Shown here piece by piece: positions 1 to 13,260 of a DNA stretch of 64,000 bases (the stretch's first letter is position 1; each line of letters begins with the position of its first letter). Made by a program: the position numbers and the translations under genes. The notes under the pieces are model-generated. The model was not told the origin of the DNA. It did no database searches and saw nothing but the letters and a program-made list of their open reading frames with translations. Source of the stretch: Auanema rhodensis (Eukaryota > Nematoda > Chromadorea > Rhabditida > Rhabditidae). The stretch covers positions 8,308,001 through 8,372,000 of the forward strand of contig OZ059898.1 in assembly GCA_964057225.1 (NCBI GenBank). The letters run 5' to 3'.

Positions 1-1
1 A

Positions 2-1093
2 AATCAAGTTTATTCTGGAATTAACTGGTCCAAGAAATATAAAGCACCAACTGATTATTGTATTTCAATTAAGGTAATTATTTGATTTATTATAATATTA
101 TTTATTATATTATTATAGTTAACACAATTACAAGTTAAACGATCACAATATATCAAATATATTTGTTGTGATGATGAGCCAACTTTCCGAAAATGGATTG
201 TTGCTCTTCGGATAGCTAAGAATGGAGCTGCTATCTATCGCAACTATGAAGCTGCTTGTGAGATACGTCGTAATGCTTTGAACTCTGCTCCAATTCGTAA
301 TAATACTCTATCTCGAATGGAATGCTCATCATCGGTTCATGATAACTTGAGTGTGAATACTACTGGACATCATCAACCAAGTTCTTGCACATCCAGCCAG
401 CATGACCTTCGTATTCTTGCCAATAACAAGAATATGCCATCTCCATCACAAATAAGTCGTCTTAGTCAGATGACTACAATCAGTGATCGAAGTGTTGCTC
501 AATCAACTGCATTTGATGTTTATCCTGGAGCTAACAGCTCAACTGCTGGTAGCTGCTTGAATCTTCGCGATCAATCCCTATCTTCCCTTCGGTTTGATGA
601 GCAGCCGACCGGCACCATCAAGCGAGCTCCTTTGGATGTGATCCGCCGAATGAGCCAAAGCTCTTCGAATGATCGCGGAAGCACAGTTGGTACTCCAGAC
701 GATGACTCTGATGAAGATTTCCCTGCTCCACCTCCTGTATCAGTTCAAATGCACAACATCAGCCGTACCACAACGCCGACTCAAGTAAGCTTTTCATTAT
801 CTCAAACCGTTCTCACGCAATCCTTCTTTCAGAATGGCGTATATCCACCAACAGCTCCACCAAAGCCTGCATACCAGAAGCCCAGCGCTCCACCAACACC
901 CGTACGACAAACACCTGTCCCAGCCCCATCTCCAAGTCCAGGAGCAACAACGCCGAAAAAAGTTCCACCACCGCCACCGAAACGTTCTGATGCCACCCGC
1001 ATCCTAACATCAGCGGCCGCCGTCACACCGCACATGAACGATCTAGAAGCAGCTCTAGCTCGACGACGCGAAAAACTTGCTCAGCAGGTCTGA
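2..1093 (+). CDS. mig-10: MIG-10/lamellipodin/RIAM family adaptor, C-terminal part (5' end outside window)
   Basis: Exons at 2-73 and 119-784, then 833-1093 after a probable 48-bp intron (785-832, GTAAGC...TTTCAG). The first 50 or so residues match the end of the PH domain of the MRL family (YSGINWSKKYKAPTDYC, then SQYIKYICCDDEPTFRKW and RIAKNGAAIYRNYE). In this family the RA-PH unit binds Ras-type GTPases and phosphoinositides at the leading edge. The remainder is a low-complexity tail rich in Ser and Pro. It includes DEDFPAPPP and KKVPPPPPKR, which resemble Ena/VASP EVH1- and SH3-binding stretches, so a role in actin-based migration and axon guidance is likely. The intron keeps the frame if retained, so two protein forms are possible. 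The RA domain and most of the PH domain lie upstream of the window. The family call is secure; the use of the last intron is inferred. Confidence 0.88.
785..832 (+). other. 48-bp intron candidate in the mig-10-like tail
   Basis: The donor is GTAAGC and the acceptor CTTTCAG. The length is 16 codons and it contains no stop, so splicing or retention both leave the frame open. Removing it joins the PTQ codons directly to NGVYPP within the proline-rich tail. Confidence 0.6.
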
Positions 1094-2854
1094 GCAAGTA
1101 TTATATAGCTTTATGAATGTCTTATTTTACGATAATGTAATCGAAATTATTACAATTCATGAGCTTGTATGATTAGTTTGTTGATTTATATCTTTCCAAA
1201 TTCTCACATTCATTCATTACGTCACTCTCACTCATACATACATATATCGTTGTCGTCTATTCAAGTTGTTAATCGGTCTTCTTGCTCAATTTTACGGTAT
1301 CAGAATCGCTCCAGGATCTCTTGTTTGTAATCCTTCTTCTGGAGATTCGAGGCCGTATTTCATTGTCGTTCTAAGTCATGTGCCCGCTTATTTCTAAGAA
1401 ATAGTATATAAAATATATATAAATATAAATATATTATGTATAATTTTTATCATTTTTATTATTATTTCTTTATAATATTATGACTTAATGTTCTTAACCA
1501 TCCATGTCAAATGAGATACATTGTTCTTGTGACCGGTGTTTAGTCCCCTTCCCCCTTCTCCCTCCTTTAACTAATCGGATCCTTTTTTCATGCTTCAACA
1601 AACAAAACCTGACAGTTCATCAACCATCATCAGTTAGCTTAATAACAAAACTTTCTTTGTCTTCATCCATTTTTTTCTTTAAATTTCCATTCGAATCAGT
1701 CTTAATCTATTCGTCGTATTATCACGTGTTCCATTTCAAAATCACCATTTAGGTCCTTATATTGTTCTTCAATGTTGTCGTTTTCATTACTGTTCTCTAT
1801 ACATAATAGCTATACAATACTATATTCTATAGATTTATTAAAAATTTTATAATTCTTTTATGAAAAATTAATAAAAATTGTGTAAAATTCATATTTTATC
1901 GCTATACATACAAATATTATTACGTATAACTGGAAAGATACAGCAATCCAAAATTTATAAGAAAAAAGAAATTTTAAAATTAATTCATTGATGGAATTGT
2001 TTATAATTTGTATATTAAACATTAAAACTTATCAATAAGTTGTTAGTAAAGTTGATCAGGTTCAAACAACAATGAGAAGACAAACAAATATCTATTTCCA
2101 GCAATTTGTTATAATATTTTTGATATATTGATATATTATAAAATATAATAATTAAGTTTAAACATTTTTATTGAAGAAAAAAGAATCACAAAACGAGAAC
2201 AAGTTGGATTTTGCATATGATTGATAACCAAGACAAGAGCTAAAGACAATTTAAAATTATTATACAAATTATATAAGAGAATATAATTAAAAGAAAATGA
2301 GCATTCAAATTATATTTTGACATTTCTTTTGTAAAAAAAGGAAAAAAAAGAATTTTTACTATGTTTTATGAAAAAAAGAAGAAATAATCTATTTAATATA
2401 CTTATATATATATAAATATAAAATTTAAAAAAAAGATTTCTAATAATTAAAATATCTAGTAAATATAAAAATTTGTTTGAGGAGGTTTTTCTATTGAAAT
2501 TAAGAAAATTAATGAAAATGATGAATTTGAAAAAGAAGAAAAAAAGAAATAAAGCAATGAATATAATGAAAAAGACGTCATAAATGCCCGTATTCAATAA
2601 CCCCCGATTCGTTTGAAATAATGCTGTTTTTGAATTAAAAAATAAAAATAACAAAAAGGGTTGAATGAGAGAGATTCAATACTAATAATGATTAAGAGAA
2701 TAGTTAGTTTTTCTCTTTTGATATTCATGTTTTAGTATGTGAAAATAAGATTTTTATAATCATAATCACTATAGTTTATCGATGATATTTTCTTGATGAT
2801 GATGGATGATGTAAGTCTTCATCACGTTTAGATGATCCAGAAGAAATTGTTCGT
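1094..2854. other. Intergenic spacer between two convergent genes
   Basis: This AT-rich DNA follows the mig-10-like stop codon and faces the 3' end of the potassium channel gene. It should hold both 3' UTRs. An AATAAA occurs near 1869. The open frames here (for example 1504-1752 and 2310-2654) are poly-Phe/Ile/Lys translations of AT-rich sequence, with no domain and no splice context. Confidence 0.7.
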
Positions 2855-5800
2855 TTATCCTGGAATCTGTCAATATTTTAGAAAAGAAACTCAAAACAAT
2901 AACTGAAATGTTTCAGAAATTATATTGAAAACTCACATAGATTTGATCATTTCTTTCTTCGCTCAAATCTTCGTCATCTTCTTCGATCATATCATCATCT
3001 AAATCTGATTCAGAATCAGATGAATCTTCTCGAACTGTAAAAAAACAATTTTATTGCTGAAGAACATGTAGGAAAAGCAAGCATATGATCATACCAGCTG
3101 TTGTTCCAAATAGAAAATAAGCATGACGAGCAATTACTGTACTAAGATGAAGCGGTCGAACTGAAGCAAAGCAAGGCAAAGCTCACAAAAATCACAAAAA
3201 TCACAACAACACATTAAGCTTTCAAAATTAAAAACATTTTTTCAAAAGAAGTTTAAAGTATTAAGCATATGATATGCACAAAGCAAATAATATAAATATA
3301 TAAACAAACCTAAAATTCCAATTTTTTGTCCTAACCATCTAGCTTTCTGTACAACATCATCTTGCATCAATTTGAAACACATAGCAATCAAAGCCATACC
3401 AAACAGAAGATATAACGCACAAACTACAAGTTTTTCCTACAAAAGTTGGGTTGAATTAAGTAAAAAGTAAAAGAAACAATTTGAAATATACCTGAGAACC
3501 TTCATCTAAAGCTTGACCCGGAACAATATCACCGAAACCAATAGTGCTACAAAATAATTTTATATTATAATTATTATAAAAATTAATAAATACCTAAGGG
3601 TAATAAAACAATAATATGCTCCATCAAATGGATTCCATCCTTCCCACCAGGAGAATAATACTGCTCCACCTTTAAATAAAGAAATTAAAAAAAAAAAGAA
3701 GAAAATTGAATATAACAAACCAGAAATAAATGCAAAAACAATACAAATACCAACACTAACTGGCATTTTTTCATTTGCTCGTGAATATCCCTAAATATAT
3801 TTTTTTATATAAATGTATTTATTATATTTTCATTTACCTGTCGTCTCAAAGAATGAAGAGACATCTCATCTGAACGTTCAGATCGATCAGAACGGTATGA
3901 TCTTCCATCCATTTCTCGTAACCTAAATGAAGTTTTATTCAAATGTTTTCAAAGGTTTTATTTTACCTTCTAGAAGTACTACTATCCATACTTGGTTGTT
4001 TCTGCTGAGAGAGATGATGAGATGTATGTTTTCGTTCCAAAACAACTTCATCATCATCCGAGAATGATAACTAAAAGTTAAAGATATTTTTTTCTCCAAA
4101 ATATATCAGAAATTATACTTGTAAACTAGTTTCCTCTGTTCGCTCTACATCACTTCCAGCTTTTTCCTCTTCTTTTGTTCGTGAAATCACCACATTTGGA
4201 AGTCCTCCTTCCTCTCTTCGTCGTCTGTAAAAAAATGAATTGTAGAAGAAAACGAATAAGGAATTGATTATTCAGAAGAAAAATAAAAGTTTAAAGAATG
4301 TTACTTTTTCTCGCTTGTAGATGCCATCATTAGTTCTTGGAATGCAGCAGCGGAAGCTCCATATGCTTTCAGATCTACAACATCAGCATCCTGATGTCCT
4401 CGTACAAGTAGTCCACCTAAAAATAAAGAGAATAAACATATTTCTTTTATAAAATATACAAGTTTCTTATGAAACACATACCTTTGTATTCTCTAGCTGG
4501 GCTTTCAGATACTGTATGTCGTGCACGATTTCGTTTCTTTAACTTTCTATCTTCTAATTCATGCAAATAAATATGTTCCATATTAGTTGCTGTACTAGAT
4601 TTTTGTAAATATCTGAAAGAAAAGAAAAGAAAATTTAAGAATATTGTAATAAAAATACTTTTTCTGGAATGTTCTAGACATTGTACCATTAGGGCTACGA
4701 CTATTTTGACTAATTTTTCGACGACCAGGAAGTGATATAGTATCAACATTATGCCGAGAAGAAGCATCATATCTATATTTAGATTTGAAAATATCAAAAA
4801 TAAAACTGAAAATACCTTCCAAATGATCGAACACTCTTACTATCACTGGCACGTGTCTTACGATTCAAAGAAGCATGACGTCGAACGGTGTTATAACGTG
4901 GATTTGATCTTGATGATTGAGCTGAATAGAGAAAAAATAATTTTTATTATAAAAATCAAATTGTTGTTTTACCTCGTCGAATATTTGCTGCAGCATTTGG
5001 ATGATAACGAAATGATAAAGCAGCTCTTCGTACTCGTCGTCGATTCTACGAATTGAAAATTAAAAATATTTCAAATGTTTTCAAAAAATGAACCTTTTGC
5101 CATCGACAATATGCACAACAAATTTTAAAATAAATGTATGTAAAAACCTAAATATTAAAAAAATAAATAAATTATAATAAATATAAAATATATATTATAC
5201 TTGAGCAAGTGTTTCAGCAATATTAGCTAAACATAGAAGCATTAATGGAATACCAACCATAGCATAGAATATTGTCATTAATCGTCCAGCATCTGTTTTT
5301 GGACAAATATGTCCATAACCTATATATATATAATCATAATATATTATAAAAATAATAAAAAATAAACCAATTGTTGTAAAAACAGTAATTGAATATAACA
5401 AAGCTCCAGAGAACGTCCATTGATATGTTGGCCGAATATCATCATGTTCATCATATCCTAAATATAATTATAATTATAAATAAATATTTGATATACTTAC
5501 CTTCAAAGTTAACAGCTTCTACCAAAAGTTTTTCATAACGTTTGAAAAGAAAATGAGCTCGATCACGTACTTCAGATTCTTCTATTACAGTGCTATTAAG
5601 AATAAAGGAATATAAGCTGTGAACGACCTATAAGATGAATGTGAGGAATCAAAAAAAAATTTTTTTTTTCAAACACAAAAATTCAATGATTACAGTACCT
5701 GCCATGTGTCATTTTTGATGTGACCTTGAAACTCAAGTTCTTTTGGATATTCAATTGCCTTAAAATATTATTTTAAATATGAATAAGTTTTATTTTCAAA

Positions 5801-6281
5801 ACCTGAAACATAAATGCTCCAAGCACAGCATAAAGTGCTACCATAAGGCATAATCCTACATGTGTGAGTGTGAAAGCAGTTGCCTAGAAATGATATTAAT
5901 CATTATTATTTCTTTATTTAGGTTTTCTTTTTTATTTTAAAGTTTGTTTGAATTTTATTTCTTGACTCAGTTCCTTGTCCCATTATTTTCCAATATTTTT
6001 TTTAAAAAAGAAAAAAAAAGAAAGAAAGATAGATGAACACTCTAACTTTTTGCTTTAACTTTAGTCTCTGATGCTTATGAGGATCAAACAATAAATGAAG
6101 ATTCAGTTCCGTTTTGTTCATATATAGCAGTTTATTTAATGAGCACTTTGCTTTTATGTGACTTTTCGAATGGTTATTTCAAAAGCCAAAACTGCTGTCT
6201 AATACGAATATGGACCTCCGTTTCAGCATGTTCTATCAAAACGTTTTCTTTTTCTTCCTTGATCTTCATATCTTTTCTTAT

Positions 6282-6326
<45 letters not shown>

Positions 6327-6520
6327 CTCTCCCTCTCACTCAAGTTTCTGTTCCTCTGCTTCTTCGATGTCTTCTATTCTTTTTCCGGGCTATGGATGGA
6401 ATATCATGAACTGAAGAGAGCAAAAGATACCCAGAACATGAAACCGCCAGTGAGTATCAAAGAGACAAGCTGACAGTTAGATAGAGGGAGATACAGAGAA
6501 AGAGAGAGAGAAAATAAAAG

Positions 6521-6580
<60 letters not shown>

Positions 6581-6697
6581 GACTGGACTTGTTGATGGAC
6601 ACCAAGAGTCCGGATGCTGTTTCTGAACAACATCAAATCATTGAGATACCCGAATTGTGGACTAACTCACGCAGATGGGAGAGAAATGCCACTGCAT
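2855..6697 (-). CDS. Two-pore-domain (K2P/TWK-type) potassium channel with a very long M2-M3 loop
   Basis: Twenty-two exons give about 630 codons in unbroken phase. In order they encode M1 (exon 5803-5883, [20 protein letters not shown]), the extracellular cap segment, pore 1 (filter TTIGYG, split by the intron 5320-5367) and M2 ([20 protein letters not shown]). Then come a basic, Ser/Arg-rich loop of about 280 residues (exons from 5045 down to 3838), M3, pore 2 (filter STIGFG, split by the intron 3547-3593), M4 and an acidic C-terminus ([10 protein letters not shown]). The family sets resting K+ conductance as a dimer in the plasma membrane. The loop is far longer than the few tens of residues usual in animal K2Ps. 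A 27-bp first exon (6671-6697, phase 0, GTGAGT donor) is my best guess for the start, but a stop lies two codons upstream and no spliced-leader acceptor is near it. The last coding exon (2855-2866) is only 12 bp; read-through of its donor would instead stop at 2913. I do not assign a twk number. Confidence 0.9.
6282..6322. repeat. (CT)n microsatellite
   Basis: About 20 nearly uninterrupted CT units in the putative long first intron of the K2P gene. A complementary (GA)n tract starts about 200 bp away, so the pair can fold back. Confidence 0.95.
6527..6578. repeat. (GA)n microsatellite
   Basis: About 25 AG units, complementary to the CT tract at 6282-6322. The DNA just before it (6484-6526) is also purine-rich. 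Confidence 0.95.
6671..6697 (-). other. Candidate first coding exon of the K2P channel
   Basis: On the minus strand this reads MQWHFSPIC and ends at a GTGAGT donor in phase 0, the phase needed by the M1 exon at 5883. An in-frame stop lies two codons upstream, and nothing else supports it. The intron it implies (5884-6670) is much longer than the others in the gene. Confidence 0.35.
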
Positions 6698-8306
6698 ACA
6701 TCAAAGCAATGCAAAGTTTCTACTGACAATTTCAATCTTAAGTTCTGACATGTCTCGAGTCTAGCTCTTCTGAGGGATCTTCCTGTTCACCATAGAAAGT
6801 TTGTTCTTTCTCTCTCGCTCTGGCATTTGACTTACTAGTTCAATCACTCCCTGTAGTTTATCTCAAGGCTTTGTCTCTATCTCCAACCCTTCCCCTCCTT
6901 TCTCTTCCTTTCCTCTTCGCCCTCTTTAACTTCAACAATCTTTATCTTCTTTTTTTTCAGTAATACTCTGAATCTCACTATGGTGTTTGTTTCATTCTCA
7001 TCGGCCATATTTCTCTTAACTCAAGCCTCTTTTTCATGTTGCTTTTTCAGCCAAAGTTTCATATAGCATAAGAAAAGGAACATATCGATCAGTTCATCTC
7101 TAGGGACATACCAGATAGCTAGCTAGCCAATTCCATTCTCTTTCTTTCACCCAGTTCCCAACACCCCTTCTACCAGCTATCACATCCTCCAGAGATTTCC
7201 AAAAACAGAGGAATGTCATCTCTTTATATAGCAAATCGTTTTGTTCTGCCGACAGCTATCCGGAAGACAGGCATACATTTTTTTTTCGACAAACTGACCG
7301 TTAGGGATAAAAAGAAAAAAACAAGAGCCAAAAGGGCTTTAAGAAATACAATAAGATCAACTAATATGATTGCTTATGACATCATTATTATCATAACTTT
7401 TAAATCTAACTATATGATATGTTTAGATTATATAATACGATATATGATGATATTTAAAAGGAACATATTCTTAAAATGTCAATATTTAAACGATAAGGAA
7501 CAAGGAAGAAGACAAAAAAAATGAACAAAAACGATTTTTAAATTTGAAGTTTGAGAACATGAAGCATATATGACATCGTGCAAAAACTTCAGAACTACAA
7601 CATCTAATGCTCGTTGTTTTCAAACTCAATTACCTTTCGGATGAATGTAGTTATACGTAGACACCATGAACGAATCTCGTCTCTCATTCTCTTTAAGCTT
7701 TTGACTTTAGAATGTTTGTAGTAGTAGTAGTAGTAGTATTAAAGATAAGATTAGAAGTAATAGTAATTCTGTAATGTTACAGTTCACTATAAACCAACAC
7801 CGTATACGGCGCACGAATATAACTCATTCTCTAATATACGCAATCAACCTATAATTAAGAAGATTTTTGAAGAGTAAACAAAATTTTAAATAAAACAATT
7901 TTCGAAAGGAATGAGAGACAATAAACATGAAGCTTTCGACGTTAGTGCTAGTTGTATGAAATGGAACCACAGAGGATAATAAATAGATGAAGTATGAGGA
8001 ATAAAGTACGAGTTCAGGTGATAACACCCAAAGTCATATCAAGTTCAAATGAAAACACATGAGCTTTGAAACTAAAAGAGAAGTGATCTATCAAGAGTCT
8101 TATTGTCTATATTGGTAAAGACAAGAGTTTCTAAAAAATTTTCAAGAAATAGACAAACAGCTCCAGAGAGACGAGGTTTTTGCTCAGAAATGCTGTAGAA
8201 ACAAGAGGGTAACATAGAGGGTTACAACAGAGGGACGAATGAGGGAAAGAGAGGGAGAGAGACATATGAAGGGGCGAAGAAACTATGAAGACAAGCAGAC
8301 TAACAG

Positions 8307-8487
8307 ATACGACACAATCCCGGCGGGATTGCCGGAAACTGCTGCTGATCGATTGAGAGAAGACAACTTTCTCTATTTCGGGAGTCACACTACAGCTACA
8401 ATCAGAACAAGCACTTCAGATTTCCCTCATCCCCGTTGCTTATTCTTCTTGTCTTATCGTTTACTTCTGATTGTACATCTTCAATGA
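8307..8487 (+). CDS. Candidate terminal exon of an unknown gene
   Basis: An acceptor-like CTAACAG is followed by an open frame (YDTIPAGLPETAADRLREDN, then FLYFGSHTTATIR) ending at a TGA, with AATAAA 21 bases later (8508-8513). The first 40 or so codons are GC-richer and less biased in composition than the surroundings; the last 20 (hydrophobic, Phe/Leu-rich) look less like protein. The frame also stays open upstream to a Met at 8239. I do not recognise the sequence, and no upstream partner exons are evident. It could be non-coding conserved DNA. Confidence 0.3.
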
Positions 8488-10021
8488 GATGCATATGTAT
8501 ATGAACTAATAAAAACTTGTTTGATCATATGATTATGGTAATCAACAAGAGAAAAAGAGGTTAACTATACTTTTGGGTAGAAGAACGTTCTAATATTTAG
8601 ATAAAAATATAATTTAGAATATAATATGAAATCTAAGCTAAATTATAAAATTATTTTGTGAGATACGGAATAATGAATACATATATACCATGAATCATAA
8701 AACCTATGTTTGTCGATGGCATCACGTATAAATAAAAATATAAAATAAACTTAATATAAATATAAATATATCAAGATTTGTATTTTAATTTTAATATTAA
8801 ATATAAAAATTCTATTAATAAGTTAAGGTATGGTATTACGGTAGGTTACGTACGTGAGATACGGAATGATGGATACTGTAGCTAATCGAAGTTGGCCAAA
8901 AACCAATCAGAAATGAGATTATGAATGTGTTTATGATATAAGTACATTGTTTCAATTTTCTGTTCATATTTTGAAAACTTTTTCAATAGAAAATTAGAAT
9001 TCAAAGATAAAAAATCTTTTTTTTTCATATTGTTTTATAAACTTTGAAATAACATGAATGAAGTCCTTCAGAAATACTATGATATCTTTATTGAAAATCA
9101 AAGAAATTTTATTTTATAATTGAGATCACGTGATAATATGTTTGCTTTAACATGAATACTATGTCCTGTTTCTGACGTCAAAGAACGACAATAATGATAT
9201 TCAGATGATTTTCATGTGATAATGACATACAGATATTGAATATTGACGATATCATTAAATCTTTTATATCAAAATATTTATCACAAAAAAAAAGAAAACA
9301 AAAACAAAAAGATATTGATGAGAATAAACATATAAATACATTTTTATAATTTAAAAAAATATTTTTAATTATTACAAATGTATGTAATAAAGTTATTTAT
9401 TGTAATATTATTATATATAATACTAGTTAACTATATGATTCATAGATATATTTTTATAAAGTTTATCTAAAGATATAACATATATGGATATACATATGCA
9501 TCATATGTCTATAGATTTCATGTTTCATGTTGTATTGACAAAACATTCCATGGGTATTAACAATAACTTGTCAAGTTGTTTATGAGCATAATCAGCATAA
9601 ACAACAACAACAACATTTCAAAAAATGTTTTATGTTTCAAGCTTTTGCCTATCAATCAGGCGGGAAAAAAAGTTTTATGATTGATATAATTAGCTTTTAT
9701 GCATACATCAAGTTTAATGATTATAATGAGTGTGTATATGATTATGCTGATCAAATAACTTGTATCACAGGTTCATGATGATGATGCGTGATCAACGACA
9801 TCATATAAAGATGTCATAAGACATGGAGAATGAGAGATTGAGAGAGAGAGGTAGATAGAGAAAAGTGGATATGATGGTAGTTGATCGTGGTTGAAGGGTC
9901 GGACACAGAAGTCATGTGAGGAGACAGATGAAACGATATGAAAAGATAATAATATACATATATGATAAGTATATCTAATAGAATAATTATTTCTTTTCTA
10001 TCTTTATATCTATGCATATAC

Positions 10022-10026
<5 letters not shown>

Positions 10027-10073
<47 letters not shown>
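10027..10073. repeat. (CT)n microsatellite
   Basis: About 23 CT units, with a degenerate pyrimidine-rich continuation to about 10170. The 135-residue open frame across it is Ser/Leu repeat translation and not a gene. Confidence 0.95.
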
Positions 10074-10079
<6 letters not shown>

Positions 10080-12036
10080 TTCTATCTTCCTCTCTCTCTC
10101 CTCTTTTTTTCTCTCTCTCTGTCTTTTTCTCTCTATATCTCTCTTTATTTCTCTATTTTCCTTTATTTAATCAAATTTTTCTTTTATCTCTCACCATCGA
10201 CTCCTATATATATGGAAAATTTTCATTGGGTTCTTTTCTTTTTCCTTCTTTCAGAAGACTAACTGTATATGCAAATTATTTTCTTGTTTTCTACAGGTTA
10301 TCAAGAAAGGTCAGCTACAGCATTAGAAAAAAGCTGAAGCTTCTGACTTGCAGAGGTCATATGATGTAACACAACTGCTATTCTCGGAAAACAGCTTTCT
10401 TCGTTCATTATCCTGTATCCTGTATTCCTTTTTCTGTTATCAATGTCCACCTTATGATCTGTTTCTCTTTCTGTCTATCAATCCAATCTCGTCTTTTGAT
10501 GAATAACTCTTACCTGAACATCATATGTACTTATAGGAATTCGCTGAAGTATATAAACATAGATCATTTATCACATTATTATCATTACCATTATAACTAT
10601 TTATTATCATTGTTTTACATAAATGGCTAAATGATATGACGTGATGATCTGAAACGGTTTGATCTGTTCCAATGCTTTGGTCTTTTTGTTATTTTCTTCA
10701 TGAATACGTACACAATGTATTCAATAAGAATTTGACAAATGACGTCATTAACATCATAATCACATCGAAGATGGACAGTAAGATGACAACGACGACACAT
10801 TGTGAAAGCACTTCAAATAGATTCTGAAACACACACTTTGCCACCTTGTTACCACCACTACTCCACCCAGGTCCCCTCTCAACCCATTGCAGTATTCGAT
10901 AGTACCACCCTTCTGTAATAGCTTGATTCGGAGTGTCAATAGCAAGAGTCCGGTTTTTTTTACATTTTTCCAATTTTTTTAACTAATTTACAGACACTTT
11001 AACCTGCTCTTTTTGAACTTTCTACAATCATTTAACTCTATTTTTATCTTTTTTTTGTATAATAAATTTATAAAATAAAACAGGATTTTCTTTGTGTCTT
11101 TATATTGTTTAAGTATATATGTCTGGTGTTTAAATTCATATTCTTTATCATATAGTATAGTGTTGACCATTGAATCAGACATATTGAAGGTAAGCTATGG
11201 TCATAGTACATCTCTAAATCTCTTTATTTTCTTTTTTCTTTCGTTTTTCCTTCATTTTTCAACCTTTTTGATCGTTGATTATATAATAACCTTCAAAAGT
11301 TCTTTCTTATCATATCATCATTTTCAGAATGTGGTCAGTACAAAGTTGAATGAAAATCTAGTATATATGGGGAGGAAGAAACATACTACGATGAGCATAC
11401 ATCTTAGACAGTAGTCTGTTTTATCACTTACTCGAACTATAACAGAAGTTCAAAGTGAAAAACAAATTACTAAACAAGAAATGTTCAAAATATTATTTAT
11501 ATACATATGACATATGTTTAAAAGCTTTTGCTTTTAACTATATATATATATATATTTCTAATATTAATATTTATTTTCAGATCTGATCTATTCTTAACAT
11601 CAACATCATGAACATGAGTAGAAGCTGAATCAATTGAACTCACCACATCAGCTTTCTCCAATTCAAGCACCATCATGTGCAATAGGACATGCCCCTAAAT
11701 CTGGCTGTTTATACGCATATTCTCATATTATTTCTTAAATATTACTTATAAGAAATATTATTTCAATAAAAGAAATAGAAGATAATTAAGAAAAATAAGA
11801 ATGAATAAAGAAAAAAAATATCGAATCTTAAAATCTTTCTAAATCCAATTATATGATATAAGGTTAATTTTTGTAAGAAAATATCATTTTATACATATAA
11901 TACAAATTATTTGATTTCTATTTCAAATAAGAAAAGTATTATTATTCACTTATACTTTTTTAAGTTTTAAAAAAAAAAGGTAATTAAATAATTTTCATTT
12001 ATTATTAAACATTGAGTAATTTTATTATTTTGTATG

Positions 12037-12050
12037 TGTGTGTGTGTGTG
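12037..12050. repeat. Short (GT)n microsatellite
   Basis: About seven GT units in otherwise AT-rich spacer DNA. Confidence 0.8.
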
Positions 12051-13260
12051 ATTTTTTGCAGCTTTGATAAGATCTTCCAAATTATTTAGAAGGTTACAAA
12101 GTATGGCACATCATTCAAGTTTTTTATTTTTATTTTTGAAAAGTTTTGAAGAAAAATAAGCAAAAACTGCAAAAGCAATAGTATATATAAACGTAGTACT
12201 GTAATAGACGTGACAGACGTAGGAATGGAAAATTTTTAAATAAAAAAAAAGTCTAATATCAGTAAGTTTCTAATAAAAAATGAAAAGTAAAAAAAAAACT
12301 TTTTAATTCACATTTTTATTCTTTTTTTTTACGAAATTTTTTCTTCTAAGATAAGGTAAATTAAATATTTTGATGCTACCGTATAACATGATAGCAACAC
12401 AGATCACATACACACATACACGTATCGTCAATATATTCAGAAATGATTATGATGATGCTGATTAACGTCATATGTTCTATTGTCCTTTAATTTTATATAT
12501 TAACGAACATCTTCTATCAAATAATGATTAAGATAGATAAACTAATAGTACATATTTCCTGTTATAAAGACAATACTTGATTATATGAACATATGAAGAA
12601 TCAAGAAGTAGAAATTGAAAAAAATATCTTTTCTATTTCATATATCCAGTAATATTCTCAATAATTTATGATTGATAAGTTTTAAAAAAAGTTTTATATT
12701 TTCTATATAATATATATATATAGTAAATTAATATTAGTTAGATAGATTGTTTGAAAATTGCAAAAGATTTATTTCCTATATAAGTTCATTTTTCTTTTTT
12801 ATTTTATTTATTTATTTTTTTTTTAAATTTTTACATTTTCTTTTTCATATTTATTTCGTCTTAAAACTTTTTTTTTATTGTCTTCTTCTTCTTCTTTGTC
12901 TAAAGATCATCATCATATACATAGTTCATTTAGTTAGATGGATATTTGATTTTAGAAAAGAAAAACAAAAAAAAGACAAATGAAGAACAAGGAAAAATTT
13001 TTTTTCATTATTTTCTTTTTTTTGTTATATTAGCTACACATGTTACCTTTTGTTATAGTTATAACTTATATATATTACAATGCTTTTAAGCAAGCTTGTT
13101 TCATCTTTACAACCTTTTTTTCAATTTTGACCATCATCTTTATTAAACATTTCTCTTTTTATTTCTTTTTTTTTCGTTTCATCTTCATATTTCTTCAATT
13201 TCTTTTTTAATTTTTCTATTATAATATACCTTATATTTTATTTTTTTTTAGTTTTTCAAA

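Larger units (their letters stand above)
6698..13249. other. 6.5-kb spacer upstream of the K2P and MFSD8-like genes
   Basis: The spacer lies between the divergent K2P (-) and MFSD8-like (+) genes, so it probably carries both promoters. I see a (TAG)n tract at about 7719-7738, a (CT)n tract at 10027-10073 with degenerate pyrimidine flanks to about 10170, and a (GT)n tract at 12037-12050. One island at 8307-8487 looks exon-like and has its own entry. The other open frames are simple-sequence translations. Confidence 0.7.

Noticed and set aside
6139-6473. Two overlapping + strand open frames of about 90 codons
   Set aside because: They translate the CT microsatellite (Ser/Leu repeats) inside the K2P intron; no splice context or domain.
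9962-10369. 135-codon + strand open frame
   Set aside because: Mostly CT-repeat translation; composition is not protein-like.
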